Shown here piece by piece: positions 35,445-44,197 of a DNA stretch of 64,000 nt. This DNA comes from Actinotalea sp. JY-7876 (GTDB lineage Bacteria > Actinomycetota > Actinomycetes > Actinomycetales > Cellulomonadaceae). The stretch is from assembly GCF_014042015.1 (NCBI RefSeq), contig NZ_CP059493.1:2232001-2296000 (forward strand). Reading direction: 5' to 3'. The notes beneath the pieces are model-generated. The model did no database searches. It was not told the origin of the DNA and saw only the letters and a program-made list of their open reading frames with translations. The stretch's first letter is position 1; every line of letters begins with the position of its first letter. The translations under genes and the position numbers were made by a program.

Positions 35445-35491
35445 CCGGCCGGCCCACCCGCAGCCCGACGGACTGCGGGTGGGCCGGCCGG
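35445..35491 (+). terminator. Strong terminator after ndgR
   Basis: A perfect 19-bp stem (CCGGCCGGCCCACCCGCAG with its complement at 35473-35491) and 9-nt loop, 4 bp after the ndgR stop. An A-rich stretch (GACAAAGCAGAA) follows; on the opposite strand this would read as a T-rich approach. Confidence 0.8.
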
Positions 35492-35500
35492 ACAAAGCAG

Positions 35501-35530
35501 AAGGCCCGGTCACCGTGGTGACCGGGCCTT
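35501..35530 (-). terminator. Terminator of tRNA-Glu
   Basis: 14-bp perfect inverted repeat (AAGGCCCGGTCACC with its complement) with only 2 nt between arms, 6 bp downstream of the tRNA-Glu 3' end on the minus strand. It is followed there by TCTGCTTTG, a partial U tract. Confidence 0.7.
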
Positions 35531-35536
35531 CCTCTG

Positions 35537-35609
35537 TACCCCCAAGGGGATTCGAACCCCTGTTACCGCCGTGAGAGGGCGGCGTCCTAGGCCACTAGAC
35601 GATGGGGGC
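35537..35609 (-). tRNA. tRNA-Glu (anticodon CTC)
   Basis: 73-nt tRNA, read 5' to 3' from 35609. The acceptor GCCCCCA pairs with TGGGGGT (one G-U) with A as discriminator. The anticodon stem CCGCC/GGCGG encloses CTCTCAC, giving anticodon CTC. The T arm has GGTTCGAATCC. No encoded CCA. It lies with tRNA-Gln between ndgR and gltX, the usual actinobacterial order. Confidence 0.97.
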
Positions 35610-35707
35610 CTAGTCGTCCTGCACACCCGTCGGGTGCGAGGCCGTCGATACCTTACAGCATCCCGATCTCGGTCCCGGACAGCGTGCGCTGCCGGCCTTC
35701 GATCGGG

Positions 35708-35779
35708 CTGGGGTACCAGGACTCGAACCTAGACTAAGTGAACCAGAATCACTCGTGCTGCCAATTACACCATACCCCA
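35708..35779 (-). tRNA. tRNA-Gln (anticodon CTG)
   Basis: 72-nt tRNA, read from 35779. The acceptor TGGGGTA pairs with TACCCCA, discriminator G. The anticodon stem AGTGA/TCACT encloses TTCTGGT, giving anticodon CTG. D arm TGTAATTGGCAGCA and T arm GGTTCGAGTCC are normal. No encoded CCA. It lies 98 bp upstream of tRNA-Glu on the same strand and may be co-transcribed. Confidence 0.97.
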
Positions 35780-35937
35780 TGGGGGTATCCGGCCCGCTTC
35801 GCCGCCGCCGTGAGGAGGTGGATCGGTGGACCTCGTACCGCCGGGGAACATTACCCGAGCGGACCCGCGCCTCCAAACCCGGGGGCGCGGGACGGCGTCG
35901 GCGAGGCCCCCGTGCGACCGGCGTCACACCGCAGCGC

Positions 35938-37827
35938 ATGAGCGCCCGCCCGCCGCGTGCGACGATCTCGGACGTGATCGCGCCCGACTTCACGACCCGC
36001 CCCGAGCTGACGGGCACCCACGCGATGGTGGCCTCGACCCACTGGCTCGCCACCGCCAGCGGCGCGGCGGTCCTCGAGCGGGGCGGCAACGCCTTCGACG
36101 CCGCGGTCGCGACCGGACTCGTCCTGCACGTCGTGGAGCCGCACCTCAACGGCCTCGGGGGTGACGTCCCGGTCATCGGGTGCGCGGCCGGCGGCTCGCC
36201 CTTCGTCCTCAGCGGGCAGGGCACGTCCCCCGCCGCGGCCACCCCCGACGCGTTCACCGCGCTGGGCCTCGACCACGTCCCCGGCACGGGTCTCCTCGCG
36301 GCGGTGGTGCCGGGCGCGTTCGGGACCTGGATGGACCTCCTCGCGCGGTACGGGACGTGGCGCGCGAGCGACGTCATGGCCTACGCGATCGGCTACGCGC
36401 GCCACGGCCACCCGCTGCTGCGGCAGGCGTCGGCGACGATCGGCGCCGTCCGCGACCTGTTCGCCGCGCACTGGCCGACGTCGGCGGCGGTGTACCTGCC
36501 GGGCGGCGAGGTGCCCGCGCCCGGCACGCTGCTGCGCAACGTCGCGCTGGCCGAGACGCTCGAGCGGCTCGCGGCCGTCGCGGACCGCCACGCCGACCGC
36601 GAGGCCGGGATCGAGGCGGCGCGCGCCGCCTTCTACGAGGGCTTCGTCGCCGAGGAGATCGGGCGCTTCGCCGCGAGCCCCGTCCTGGACTCGACGGGCG
36701 CGGCGCACCGCGGCCTGCTGACCGCGGACGACCTCGCCTCCTGGCGCGTCCGGGAGGAGGCGCCGGCGACGGTCGAGTTCGCGGGCCGGACCATCGCCAA
36801 GACGGGACCCTGGGGCCAGGGACCGGCGCTGCTCCAGCAGCTCACCCTCCTGGACGGCATGGACCTGGCCGACACCCGACCCGGCTCGGCCGAGCTGGTC
36901 CACGCGGTCGTCGAGGGCGCCAAGCTCGCGTTCGCCGACCGCGACGCCTGGTACGGCGACCCCGATCACGCCGACGTCCCGCTCGAGGAGCTCCTCTCCC
37001 CCGAGTACGCGTCGCAGCGACGCGCCCTCGTCGGCGCGACGGCGTCGGACGAGCTGCGGCCCGGCAGCCCCGGCGGTCGCGAGCCGCGCCTCGCCCGCCG
37101 CGCACTCGAGGCGGAGGCGGCGTCGCGCTCCGGTGCGGCGGCGTCCGCCACCCGGCCGACGGGCGTCGGGGAGCCCACCTTCCAGCGGGCCTCCGGCGCG
37201 GTCCCGGACGCGGTCGACCCGCGCACCGGCGCCGACGGCGTCGCGCGCGGCGACACCTGCCACCTGGACGTCGTCGACGCCGCCGGCAACATGGTCTCGG
37301 TCACGCCCAGCGGCGGCTGGCTGCAGAGCTCGCCGGTCATCCCCGGTCTCGGCTTCGCGCTCCCGACCCGCGCGCAGATGTTCTGGGTGGAGCAGGGCCT
37401 GCCCTCGTCGCTCGGTCCGCGCCGCCGGCCGCGGACCACGCTGAGCCCCACCCTCGTGCTGCGCGACGGTCGTCCCGAGATCGCGTGCGGGACGCCGGGC
37501 GGCGACCAGCAGGACCAGTGGCAGGTGCCGTTCCTGCTGAACCACCTCGTCTACGGCATGGGCCTGCAGGAGGCCATCGACGCCCCCACGTGGCACACCA
37601 CGCACCTGGTCTCCTCGTTCGACCCGCGCGAGGTCGAGCTGCGCGGCCTGCACGCCGAGGAGCGGCTCGGACCCGACGTGCTGGCCGGGCTGCGCCGGCG
37701 CGGGCACGACGTGACGGTGACCGGCCCGTGGTCGCTGGGCCGCCTCACGGCCGTGGCGCGGCGCGACGGCGTGCTGCGCGCCGCCGCGACGCCCCGTGGC
37801 ATGCAGGCCTACGCGGCCGGGCGCTGA
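35938..37827 (+). CDS. Gamma-glutamyltransferase family protein
   Basis: Ntn-hydrolase of 629 residues that would self-cleave before a catalytic Thr. The candidate is Thr440 in GDTCHLDVVDAAGN, matching the family TTH..V.D context. Other motifs: LERGGNAFDAAVATGLVLHVVEPHLNGLGGD, WGQGPALLQQL and SPTLVLRDGRPEIACGTPGGDQQDQ. No signal peptide, so cytoplasmic, unlike secreted GGTs. Actinomycetes generally lack glutathione, so the donor may be another gamma-glutamyl compound. The TauE gene starts 2 bp after its stop, a probable operon. ATG start chosen; upstream overlaps tRNA-Gln. Confidence 0.88.
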   Translation: MSARPPRATISDVIAPDFTTRPELTGTHAMVASTHWLATASGAAVLERGGNAFDAAVATGLVLHVVEPHLNGLGGDVPVIGCAAGGSPFVLSGQGTSPAAATPDAFTALGLDHVPGTGLLAAVVPGAFGTWMDLLARYGTWRASDVMAYAIGYARHGHPLLRQASATIGAVRDLFAAHWPTSAAVYLPGGEVPAPGTLLRNVALAETLERLAAVADRHADREAGIEAARAAFYEGFVAEEIGRFAASPVLDSTGAAHRGLLTADDLASWRVREEAPATVEFAGRTIAKTGPWGQGPALLQQLTLLDGMDLADTRPGSAELVHAVVEGAKLAFADRDAWYGDPDHADVPLEELLSPEYASQRRALVGATASDELRPGSPGGREPRLARRALEAEAASRSGAAASATRPTGVGEPTFQRASGAVPDAVDPRTGADGVARGDTCHLDVVDAAGNMVSVTPSGGWLQSSPVIPGLGFALPTRAQMFWVEQGLPSSLGPRRRPRTTLSPTLVLRDGRPEIACGTPGGDQQDQWQVPFLLNHLVYGMGLQEAIDAPTWHTTHLVSSFDPREVELRGLHAEERLGPDVLAGLRRRGHDVTVTGPWSLGRLTAVARRDGVLRAAATPRGMQAYAAGR

Positions 37828-37829
37828 GG

Positions 37830-38642
37830 ATGGACGCGCTCGACCTCGTCCTCGTGCTCGTCGCCGGCGTGCTCGCCGGCACCGTCAACACCGTGGTGGG
37901 TGCCGGCACGCTCCTGACCTTCCCCCTCCTGGTGGGGCTGGGGGTGCCGCCGCTCACGGCGAACGTCTCGAACACCGTGGGCCTGCTGCCCGCATCGGTC
38001 GCGGGCGCGTGGGGGTACCGCCGCGAGCTCGCGGGCGCCTGGGGCGTCGTCGCGCGGATGGCTGTCCTCTCGGCCGTCGGCGGCGTGCTCGGCGCCCTCC
38101 TGCTGCTCGTCGCCCCGGCCGACTCGTTCACCGCCGTCGTGCCGTGGCTGCTCGTCCTGGCGGCGGTGCTCGCGGCCGCGCAGCCGCGCGTCGCCGCCGT
38201 CGTCCGGCGTCGGGCCGCGGCGCGGGCGGCCGCCGACGCACCACCCGGGACGGCGCAGGTCCCCAACGCGACCCACACGACGCTCCCGCTGACGCTCGGG
38301 CTCGCCGTCGGCGTCGGCGCGACCGGGGTCTACGGCGGCTACTTCGGGGCCGCCCAGGGCGTCGTGCTGCTCGCGCTGCTCGGCATCGGCTGGACGACCG
38401 ACCTGCACCGGGCGAACGGCGCCAAGAACGTGCTCGCGGGGGTGGCGAACCTCGTCTCCGCGACCGTGTTCGTCGTCGGCGGTCTGGTCGACTGGCGCAT
38501 CGCGGGACTCGTCGCGGTGGGGTCCGCGATCGGCGGGGTCCTCGGAGCCCGCGTCGGGCGGCGTCTTCCGCCGACGCTGCTGCGCGGGCTCATCGTCGTC
38601 GTCGCGCTGGCGGCCGCCGTCACGCTGTGGGTGCGCGGCTGA
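37830..38642 (+). CDS. TauE/SafE-family sulfite exporter-like permease
   Basis: 270-residue membrane protein with about eight hydrophobic segments. The N-terminal repeat motif GVLAGTVNTVVGAGTLLTFPLLVGLGVPPLTANVSNTVGL and its second copy (GVGATGVYGGYFGAAQGVVLLALL, NGAKNVLAGVANL) are diagnostic of TauE/SafE. Members export sulfite or organosulfonates, or take up other anions. Substrate here is unknown. Coupled to the upstream gamma-glutamyltransferase gene. Confidence 0.9.
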   Translation: MDALDLVLVLVAGVLAGTVNTVVGAGTLLTFPLLVGLGVPPLTANVSNTVGLLPASVAGAWGYRRELAGAWGVVARMAVLSAVGGVLGALLLLVAPADSFTAVVPWLLVLAAVLAAAQPRVAAVVRRRAAARAAADAPPGTAQVPNATHTTLPLTLGLAVGVGATGVYGGYFGAAQGVVLLALLGIGWTTDLHRANGAKNVLAGVANLVSATVFVVGGLVDWRIAGLVAVGSAIGGVLGARVGRRLPPTLLRGLIVVVALAAAVTLWVRG

Positions 38643-38658
38643 CGGAGACCGTCCCGCG

Positions 38659-38675
38659 GAGCCGGCGGACGGCTC
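38659..38675 (+). terminator. Possible terminator after the TauE gene
   Basis: Short hairpin GAGCCG-N5-CGGCTC 17 bp downstream of the TauE stop, between convergent genes. No U tract, so weak. Confidence 0.35.
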
Positions 38676-38709
38676 GGACCGGGGCCGCGAGCAGCGACGT
38701 GACGGCGGC

Positions 38710-39480
38710 TCAGACGCCGAGCAGCGCCGGGACCTCGTCCAGGGACCGCACGACGACCACGCCCGCCTCCCGGGCGGCCGCGACGCCGGCGTCGGGCACC
38801 TCGGTGCGACGCGGTCCCGGCCGGTCCACCCAGACGCCGAGCAGCCCCGCGGCGACCGCGGCGCGCGCGTCGACGTCGAGCTCGTCCCCGACGTACGCCG
38901 TCCGTCCGGGCGCGGTCCCGAGCCGGCGGCACGCCTCGGCGAAGACGCGCGGGTCCGGCTTGCCGAAGCCGAGCGTGTCGACGCCGACCAGCACGGGGAC
39001 GTCGGCGAGCAGCCCGACGCGCTCGAGCTTGCTCGCCTGGTAGGCGACCGCGGCGTTCGACAGCGCGCCGACGGCGACGCCCGCAGACAGCAGTCGGTCG
39101 ACGGTCCCGCGCGCGTCGGGGTGCGCCGCCCAGGCCCCCGTGAAGCCCGCCTCGAACACCGCGGCCCAGGCCGCGTACGCGGCGTCGTCGAGCTCCGGGC
39201 CGCCGAAGCGGCGGTGCAGCTCGTTGGCGCGCACCATCCGCTGCGCGGCGTAGCCGAGCTCCCCGCGCGTGTACCGCGCGTAGTGGCCGCCGGCGTCGGC
39301 GCGCCACGTCGCGAGGAGGTCGGCGTGCTGCTCGGGGCGCACGTGCGGCAGGTAGCGCTCGGCCACGGCGGCCAGCGCGGCGCCGAACGCCGCGCGCGTG
39401 TCGACGAGCGTGTCGTCGATGTCGAAGAGGACGCCGTCGACGCGGCGGCCGGCGTCGGGACGCGGCGCCTCGCCCGTCAC
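38710..39480 (-). CDS. HAD-superfamily hydrolase
   Basis: 256 residues from GTG. Motif I nucleophile in [17 protein letters not shown], motif II in [18 protein letters not shown], and motifs III/IV in [18 protein letters not shown] and [18 protein letters not shown] helical cap domain of about 100 residues follows motif I. Probably a phosphatase on a small metabolite; substrate unknown. Its start overlaps the gltX stop by 4 bp, so it is co-translated with gltX. Confidence 0.9.
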   Translation of the reverse strand: MTGEAPRPDAGRRVDGVLFDIDDTLVDTRAAFGAALAAVAERYLPHVRPEQHADLLATWRADAGGHYARYTRGELGYAAQRMVRANELHRRFGGPELDDAAYAAWAAVFEAGFTGAWAAHPDARGTVDRLLSAGVAVGALSNAAVAYQASKLERVGLLADVPVLVGVDTLGFGKPDPRVFAEACRRLGTAPGRTAYVGDELDVDARAAVAAGLLGVWVDRPGPRRTEVPDAGVAAAREAGVVVVRSLDEVPALLGV

Positions 39481-41012
39481 AGGGTCGAGCGCAGCGCCGC
39501 GAGGCGGGCGAGGGTGGACGCGCGGCCGAGGATCTCCATGGACTCGAACAGCGGCGGCGAGACGCGGCGGCCGGACACGGCGACGCGCAGCGGTGTGAAC
39601 GCGAAGCGCGGCTTGATGCCGAGGCCCTCGACGAGCGCGGCGGTGAGCGCCTCCTGCGTCGCGGCCGTCGTGAAGCCGTCGTCGGGCAGCGCCTCGAGTG
39701 CGGCGGTGGCCGCGTCGAGCACCTGGGCGGCGTCGTCGCGCAGCGCGGCGCGCGCGTCGTCCTCGACCTCCAGGGCGGCGTCGTCGACGAACAGGAAGCC
39801 CAGCATGCCGACGGCCTCGCCGAGCAGGGTCATGCGCTCCTGCACCAGGGGCGCCGCGACGTCCAGGACCCTGCGCTCGGCGTCGGTGAGCGCGTCGTAC
39901 GACGCCGCGGAGACCCGCCCCGCCGCGTGGAGGTAGGGCACCACGCGCGCGCGGAAGTCCTCGGGCGCGAGCATCCGCAGGTGCGTGGCGTTGATGGCCT
40001 CGGCCTTCTTGAGGTCGAAGCGGGCCGGGTTCGGGTTGACGTCGGCGACGTCGAAGGCCGCGACCATCTCCTCGACCGTGAAGATGTCGTGGTCCGGCGC
40101 GATCGACCAGCCCAGCAGCGCGAGGTAGTTGAGCAGGCCCTCGGGCGTGAAGCCCCGCTCGCGGTGCAGGAAGAGGCTGGACTCGGGGTCCCGCTTGGAG
40201 AGCTTCTTGTTGCCCTCCCCCATGACGTACGGCAGGTGGCCGTAGACCGGCTCCACCTGCGCGACGCCGATCGCCGTGAGCGCGCGGTACAGCACCACCT
40301 GGCGCGGGGTCGAGGACAGCAGGTCCTCGCCGCGCAGGACGTGCGTGATGCCCATGAGCGCGTCGTCGACCGGATTGGTCAGGGTGTAGAGCGGCTGACC
40401 GTTGCCGCGCACGATGACGAAGTCGGGTACGGAGCCGGCCTTGAAGGTCAGCTCGCCACGGATGAGGTCGGTGAACGTGACGTCGTCCTCGGGCATCCGG
40501 ATGCGCAGCACGGCCTCACGGCCCTCCGCGCGGTAGGCCGCCTTCTGCTCCTCGGTGAGGTCGCGGTCGAAGCCGTCGTAGCCGAGCTTGGGGTCGCGCC
40601 CGGCCGCGCGGTGGCGGGCCTCGACCTCCTCGGGCGTCGAGAAGGACTCGTAGGCGTAGCCGGCCTCGAGCAGGCGGCGCGCGACGTCGGCGTAGACGTC
40701 CATCCGCTGCGACTGGCGGTACGGCTCGTGGGGTCCGCCGACCTCGACGCCCTCGTCCCAGTCCATACCGAGCCAGCGCAGCGCGTCGAGCAGCTGCTGG
40801 TAGCTCTCCTCGCTGTCGCGCGCGGCGTCCGTGTCCTCGATCCGGAAGACGAACGTGCCGCCGGTGTGCCGCGCGTACGCCCAGTTGAACAGGGCCGTGC
40901 GGATCAGCCCGACGTGCGGCGTGCCGGTCGGCGACGGGCAGAACCGGACGCGGACGTCCGATCCGGAGGCGGTGGAGGACGGGGCGGACGGCATTGCGAG
41001 GTTCTCAGGCAT
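39477..41012 (-). CDS. gltX: Glutamyl-tRNA synthetase
   Basis: Class I aminoacyl-tRNA synthetase, 511 residues from ATG. HIGH-type motif in [30 protein letters not shown]-type in [17 protein letters not shown], and [33 protein letters not shown]. No separate GlnRS is seen; actinobacteria usually charge tRNA-Gln with Glu and amidate it. tRNA-Glu and tRNA-Gln lie 3.7 kb away on the same strand. An alternative internal ATG (MPSAPSST) would remove 6 residues. Confidence 0.97.
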   Translation of the reverse strand: MPENLAMPSAPSSTASGSDVRVRFCPSPTGTPHVGLIRTALFNWAYARHTGGTFVFRIEDTDAARDSEESYQQLLDALRWLGMDWDEGVEVGGPHEPYRQSQRMDVYADVARRLLEAGYAYESFSTPEEVEARHRAAGRDPKLGYDGFDRDLTEEQKAAYRAEGREAVLRIRMPEDDVTFTDLIRGELTFKAGSVPDFVIVRGNGQPLYTLTNPVDDALMGITHVLRGEDLLSSTPRQVVLYRALTAIGVAQVEPVYGHLPYVMGEGNKKLSKRDPESSLFLHRERGFTPEGLLNYLALLGWSIAPDHDIFTVEEMVAAFDVADVNPNPARFDLKKAEAINATHLRMLAPEDFRARVVPYLHAAGRVSAASYDALTDAERRVLDVAAPLVQERMTLLGEAVGMLGFLFVDDAALEVEDDARAALRDDAAQVLDAATAALEALPDDGFTTAATQEALTAALVEGLGIKPRFAFTPLRVAVSGRRVSPPLFESMEILGRASTLARLAALRSTL

Positions 41013-41099
41013 GGTGGTGCCAGCCTAGTCGCGCGGGTCGGCCGGCCCCCGCGCCGCAGGTGCGCAGACCGTGTCGGTGGTCGTCCGTAGTGTGCCGGT

Positions 41100-42608
41100 A
41101 TGTCCAGTCCCCCGCCCTTCCCGGCCGCGCCACCGGCGCCCGCCGCGGTCGACGCGCGCGCCTGGACGGCGCGGCACCCGCTCGCCGCCGCGCTGATGGC
41201 GGCGGCGCCCGGTCCGGAGCTCGCCGCCGACGTCGCCGCGCTCGAGCCCGCCGACCTCGACGACGCCGCGCTCGTCGAGGCCGTCGCGGCGTGGGAACGA
41301 GTGGTGTCGTGGGCGTCGGGTCGCCAGGCTCGCGTGCTGGCGGAGCTCGCGCGCCGCCGCGTCGGCGAGCGGGCCGACCACCTGGGCGACGAGGTCGCCG
41401 CGCGGCTGTGCACGACCCGTGCCGTCGCGCAGGCCACGGTGGGGTTCGCCCTCGGGCTCGAGCGCCTGCCCGCCGTGGCGGACGCGCTGGACCGCGGGGA
41501 CGTCGACGTCCGGCGCGCCGCGCTGCTCGCTGACGAGCTGGGCCGCCTGCCGGACGACGTCGCCCGCGACCTCGCGGAGCACCTGATGCCCACGGCCGTC
41601 ACCTCGACGGTGCCGCGGCTGCGGGCCGCGCTCCGGCGGATGGAGCTGCTGCGCGACCCCGACGCCGCCGTGGTCAGGCACCGCCGCGCGTGCGAGGAAC
41701 GGCGGGTCGAGCTGCTCCCCGCCCCCGACGCGATGGCATGGGTCAGCGCCTTCCTCCCCGCGCCCGACGCAGTGGCCCTCCACACGACCCTGACCGTCCT
41801 GGCAGAGCAGCAGGACCGTGACGAGGACCGGCGGACGCTCGACCAGCGCCGCGCCGACGCGCTCGTCGACCTCGCCACCCGCTGGCTCGACGCCGGCACG
41901 CACCCGGCCGGGACGCCGCTGCGGACGCGGCAGGGCAGGCGGCCTCACCTGACCATCACCGCGACCGCGGAGTCGCTGCTCGGCCTCACGGACGCGCCGG
42001 CGGTCCTCGACGGCTACGGCGTCGTCCCCGGCGGTCTCGCGCGGCGGATCGCGGCGGGCTCGACGTGGGAGCCGCTCCTGGTCCGGGCGGGCAGTGGTGA
42101 ACCGCTCGCCCGGTCGTCCCGCCGGTACCGGCCGACGACGTCGCTGCGCGACGCCGTGGTCGAACGGGACCGGACCTGCACGTTCATCGGCTGCCGCATG
42201 CCCGCGGAGCGGTGCGACGTCGACCACGTCGAGCCCTACGACCCGGCGGGTCCGGACGACCAGACGAGGATCGAGAACCTGCAGGCCCTCTGCCGCCACC
42301 ACCACCGGGCGAAGACCCACGGCGGGTGGCAGGTCCGCCGCGAGGACGCGACGGATCCCGGCGCGGGAGCGAGCGTGCCCGCCGCCACAGGCTCAGCGGC
42401 GAGCGGCACGGTCGCGGCGGGCGGCACCGTCGCGGCCGGCGGCACCGTCGCGGCCGGCGGCACGGTGTGGACGTCGCCGACGGGTCACATGTACCGCCGT
42501 CCGCCGGAGCACCCGCCGCCCGAGGACGGCTGGATCCACCTGCAGGCGGTCCCGGGCGAGTCGGAGGCCTGGGGGCCGGAGGAGCCAGAACCTCCGCCGC
42601 CGTTCTGA
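41100..42608 (+). CDS. DUF222 domain protein with C-terminal HNH endonuclease motif
   Basis: 502 residues from ATG. An N-terminal DUF222 helical region (about 30-300) precedes an HNH motif (RTCTFIGCRMPAERCDVDHVEPY, then NLQALCRHHHRAKTHGGW) with Cys residues for zinc. This is the 13E12-type family, multi-copy in many actinobacteria and with unknown function. The C-terminal tail has a GTVAAG repeat from an 18-bp DNA repeat. It and the next gene interrupt the FAH-gltX pair seen in relatives, on the opposite strand. Confidence 0.85.
   Translation: MSSPPPFPAAPPAPAAVDARAWTARHPLAAALMAAAPGPELAADVAALEPADLDDAALVEAVAAWERVVSWASGRQARVLAELARRRVGERADHLGDEVAARLCTTRAVAQATVGFALGLERLPAVADALDRGDVDVRRAALLADELGRLPDDVARDLAEHLMPTAVTSTVPRLRAALRRMELLRDPDAAVVRHRRACEERRVELLPAPDAMAWVSAFLPAPDAVALHTTLTVLAEQQDRDEDRRTLDQRRADALVDLATRWLDAGTHPAGTPLRTRQGRRPHLTITATAESLLGLTDAPAVLDGYGVVPGGLARRIAAGSTWEPLLVRAGSGEPLARSSRRYRPTTSLRDAVVERDRTCTFIGCRMPAERCDVDHVEPYDPAGPDDQTRIENLQALCRHHHRAKTHGGWQVRREDATDPGAGASVPAATGSAASGTVAAGGTVAAGGTVAAGGTVWTSPTGHMYRRPPEHPPPEDGWIHLQAVPGESEAWGPEEPEPPPPF
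42405..42467. repeat. 18-bp tandem repeat in the DUF222-HNH gene
   Basis: Three and a half units of GGCACCGTCGCGGCCGGC or a close variant, encoding GTVAAG repeats in the tail before the terminal WTSPTGHMYRRPPEHPPP segment. The period keeps frame. Confidence 0.85.
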
Positions 42609-42658
42609 CGCCGTCGCCGGCAGGCCACGAGCCCGCGACGGCTGCCAGACTCCTCGGG

Positions 42659-43369
42659 GTGACACGCGACGTGACGTCCTCCACCGAGGCGGTCGTGCGG
42701 CAGGTGTGGGCCGGGCGGCTGCGGACCACGCCTCGGACACTCGAGACGGCCGGACCGGTGTTCATCGAGCGGCCCGACCTGACCGCAGCGGTGGTGGTCC
42801 GGCTCCGCGGGACGATCGCGGTCGCGGCGCCCGAGGGTGCCCTCTCCCTCCTGCGGCACCTGGAGTCGCCGCAGCTGCTCGACGTCGCCGCCCTGCTCGG
42901 CGCGTTGGAGCCCGCGCGGCCGAGCCTGCTCGGGGCCGCCTCACTGTCCTTCGCCGATCGCGGCACGGTGTCGCGGGGCGGGGAGGGCACCGCTCGGGCA
43001 GCCACCGGGGCCGAGATCGCGGCGGTCCTCTGCCGGTGCTCCGCGGCCGAGGTGGAGGAGAGCGGTCTGGCCCGCATGAGCACGCGGTGCGTGGTTCACG
43101 CTGACACGGGGGCGCCCGCCGCCGCGGCGGGCTACGAGACCTGGGGCAGCGCCCTGGCCCACCTCGGCGTCGCGGTCGCCGACGGCTCCCGCGGCCGAGG
43201 TCTCGGCGCTCAGGCGGCCGCCGCGGCCACGCTGCACGCCCTCGGCGCCGGCCTGGTGCCGCAGTGGCGTTGCCGCGTGGACAACGTCGCGTCGGCGCGC
43301 GTGGCGGAGAGCGTCGGGTTCGTCCGCCTCGGTGACCAGGTCGCGATCGACCTGGCCCCGTCGCCGTAG
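42659..43369 (+). CDS. GNAT-family acetyltransferase-like protein
   Basis: 236 residues from GTG. The C-terminal third has the GNAT signature: VAVADGSRGRGLGAQAAAAATLHAL (acetyl-CoA loop) then WRCRVDNVASARVAESVGFVRLG. The first ~120 residues (TTPRTLETAGPVFIERPDLTAAVVVRL) have no assigned function and may be the acceptor-recognition part. Follows the DUF222-HNH gene by 50 bp on the same strand and is convergent with the FAH hydrolase. Acceptor unknown. Confidence 0.75.
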   Translation: MTRDVTSSTEAVVRQVWAGRLRTTPRTLETAGPVFIERPDLTAAVVVRLRGTIAVAAPEGALSLLRHLESPQLLDVAALLGALEPARPSLLGAASLSFADRGTVSRGGEGTARAATGAEIAAVLCRCSAAEVEESGLARMSTRCVVHADTGAPAAAAGYETWGSALAHLGVAVADGSRGRGLGAQAAAAATLHALGAGLVPQWRCRVDNVASARVAESVGFVRLGDQVAIDLAPSP

Positions 43370-43376
43370 CGGCGGC

Positions 43377-44162
43377 TCAGTCCCGGCGGACGACCGGGTT
43401 GCGCAGGACGCCGATCTCCTCGACCTCGACCTCGACCACGTCGCCGTGCACGACCGGTCCCACACCGGCCGGGGTGCCGGTGAGGATGACGTCGCCGGGC
43501 AGCAGCGTGAACGCCTCGGACACGTACGACACGAGCGTCGCGACGTCGAAGATCAGCTGCGACGTGCGCCCGTCCTGCCGCGTCTCGCCGTTGACCCGCG
43601 CGCGCACGGCGAGGTCGTCGACGTCGAGCCCTGGGACGATCCACGGCCCGAGCGGGCACGAGGAGTCGAAGCCCTTGGCGCGCGCCCACTGCCCGTCGGT
43701 GCGCTGGGCGTCACGCGCGGTGACGTCGTTGGCCACGGTGAAGCCGAAGACCTGGTCCAGCGCGCGCTCGGGCGTGACGTCCTTGGTCACCTTGCCGATC
43801 ACGACGGCCAGCTCGGCCTCGTGGTGGATCTCCTGCGACCACGGCGGCAGCACGATCGGGTCGTCGGGCCCGACCACGCTGGTGTTCGGCTTGAGGAACA
43901 GCAGCGGGGACGTGGGGACGTCGTTGCCCATCTCGGCGGCGTGCTCGGCGTAGTTGCGCCCGACTCCGATGATCTTCGACCTGGGGATGACCGGCGCGAG
44001 CAGCCGCACGTCGTCGCGCGACAGCGGCACGCGCTCGCCGGTGGGCTGCACCGGCATGTAGATGGGGTCGCCGGAGATGACGACGAGCTCCTCGGAGCCC
44101 GCCTCGCCGTCGACCAGGGCGTAGCGGGGATCCCCGCCGGTCGTGAACCTCGCGATGCGCAC
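43377..44162 (-). CDS. Fumarylacetoacetate hydrolase family protein
   Basis: 261 residues from GTG. FAH fold with metal-binding EIHHEAELAVVIGK and the conserved GVGRNYAEHAAEMG, FLKPNTSVVGP, and LTGTPAGVGPVVHGDVVEVEVEEIG. Family members include acylpyruvases, oxaloacetate decarboxylases and 2-hydroxyhepta-diene-dioate isomerases. Usually upstream of gltX in actinobacteria; here two plus-strand genes separate them. Exact substrate unknown. Confidence 0.9.
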   Translation of the reverse strand: MRIARFTTGGDPRYALVDGEAGSEELVVISGDPIYMPVQPTGERVPLSRDDVRLLAPVIPRSKIIGVGRNYAEHAAEMGNDVPTSPLLFLKPNTSVVGPDDPIVLPPWSQEIHHEAELAVVIGKVTKDVTPERALDQVFGFTVANDVTARDAQRTDGQWARAKGFDSSCPLGPWIVPGLDVDDLAVRARVNGETRQDGRTSQLIFDVATLVSYVSEAFTLLPGDVILTGTPAGVGPVVHGDVVEVEVEEIGVLRNPVVRRD

Positions 44163-44197
44163 GGCGCCACCCTAGCCGCGGGGCCTACGCTCTCGCT

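Noticed and set aside
41100-42608. DUF222-HNH gene as an IS or homing element
   Set aside because: No terminal repeats, target-site duplication or transposase motif seen; treated as an ordinary gene in an unusual place.
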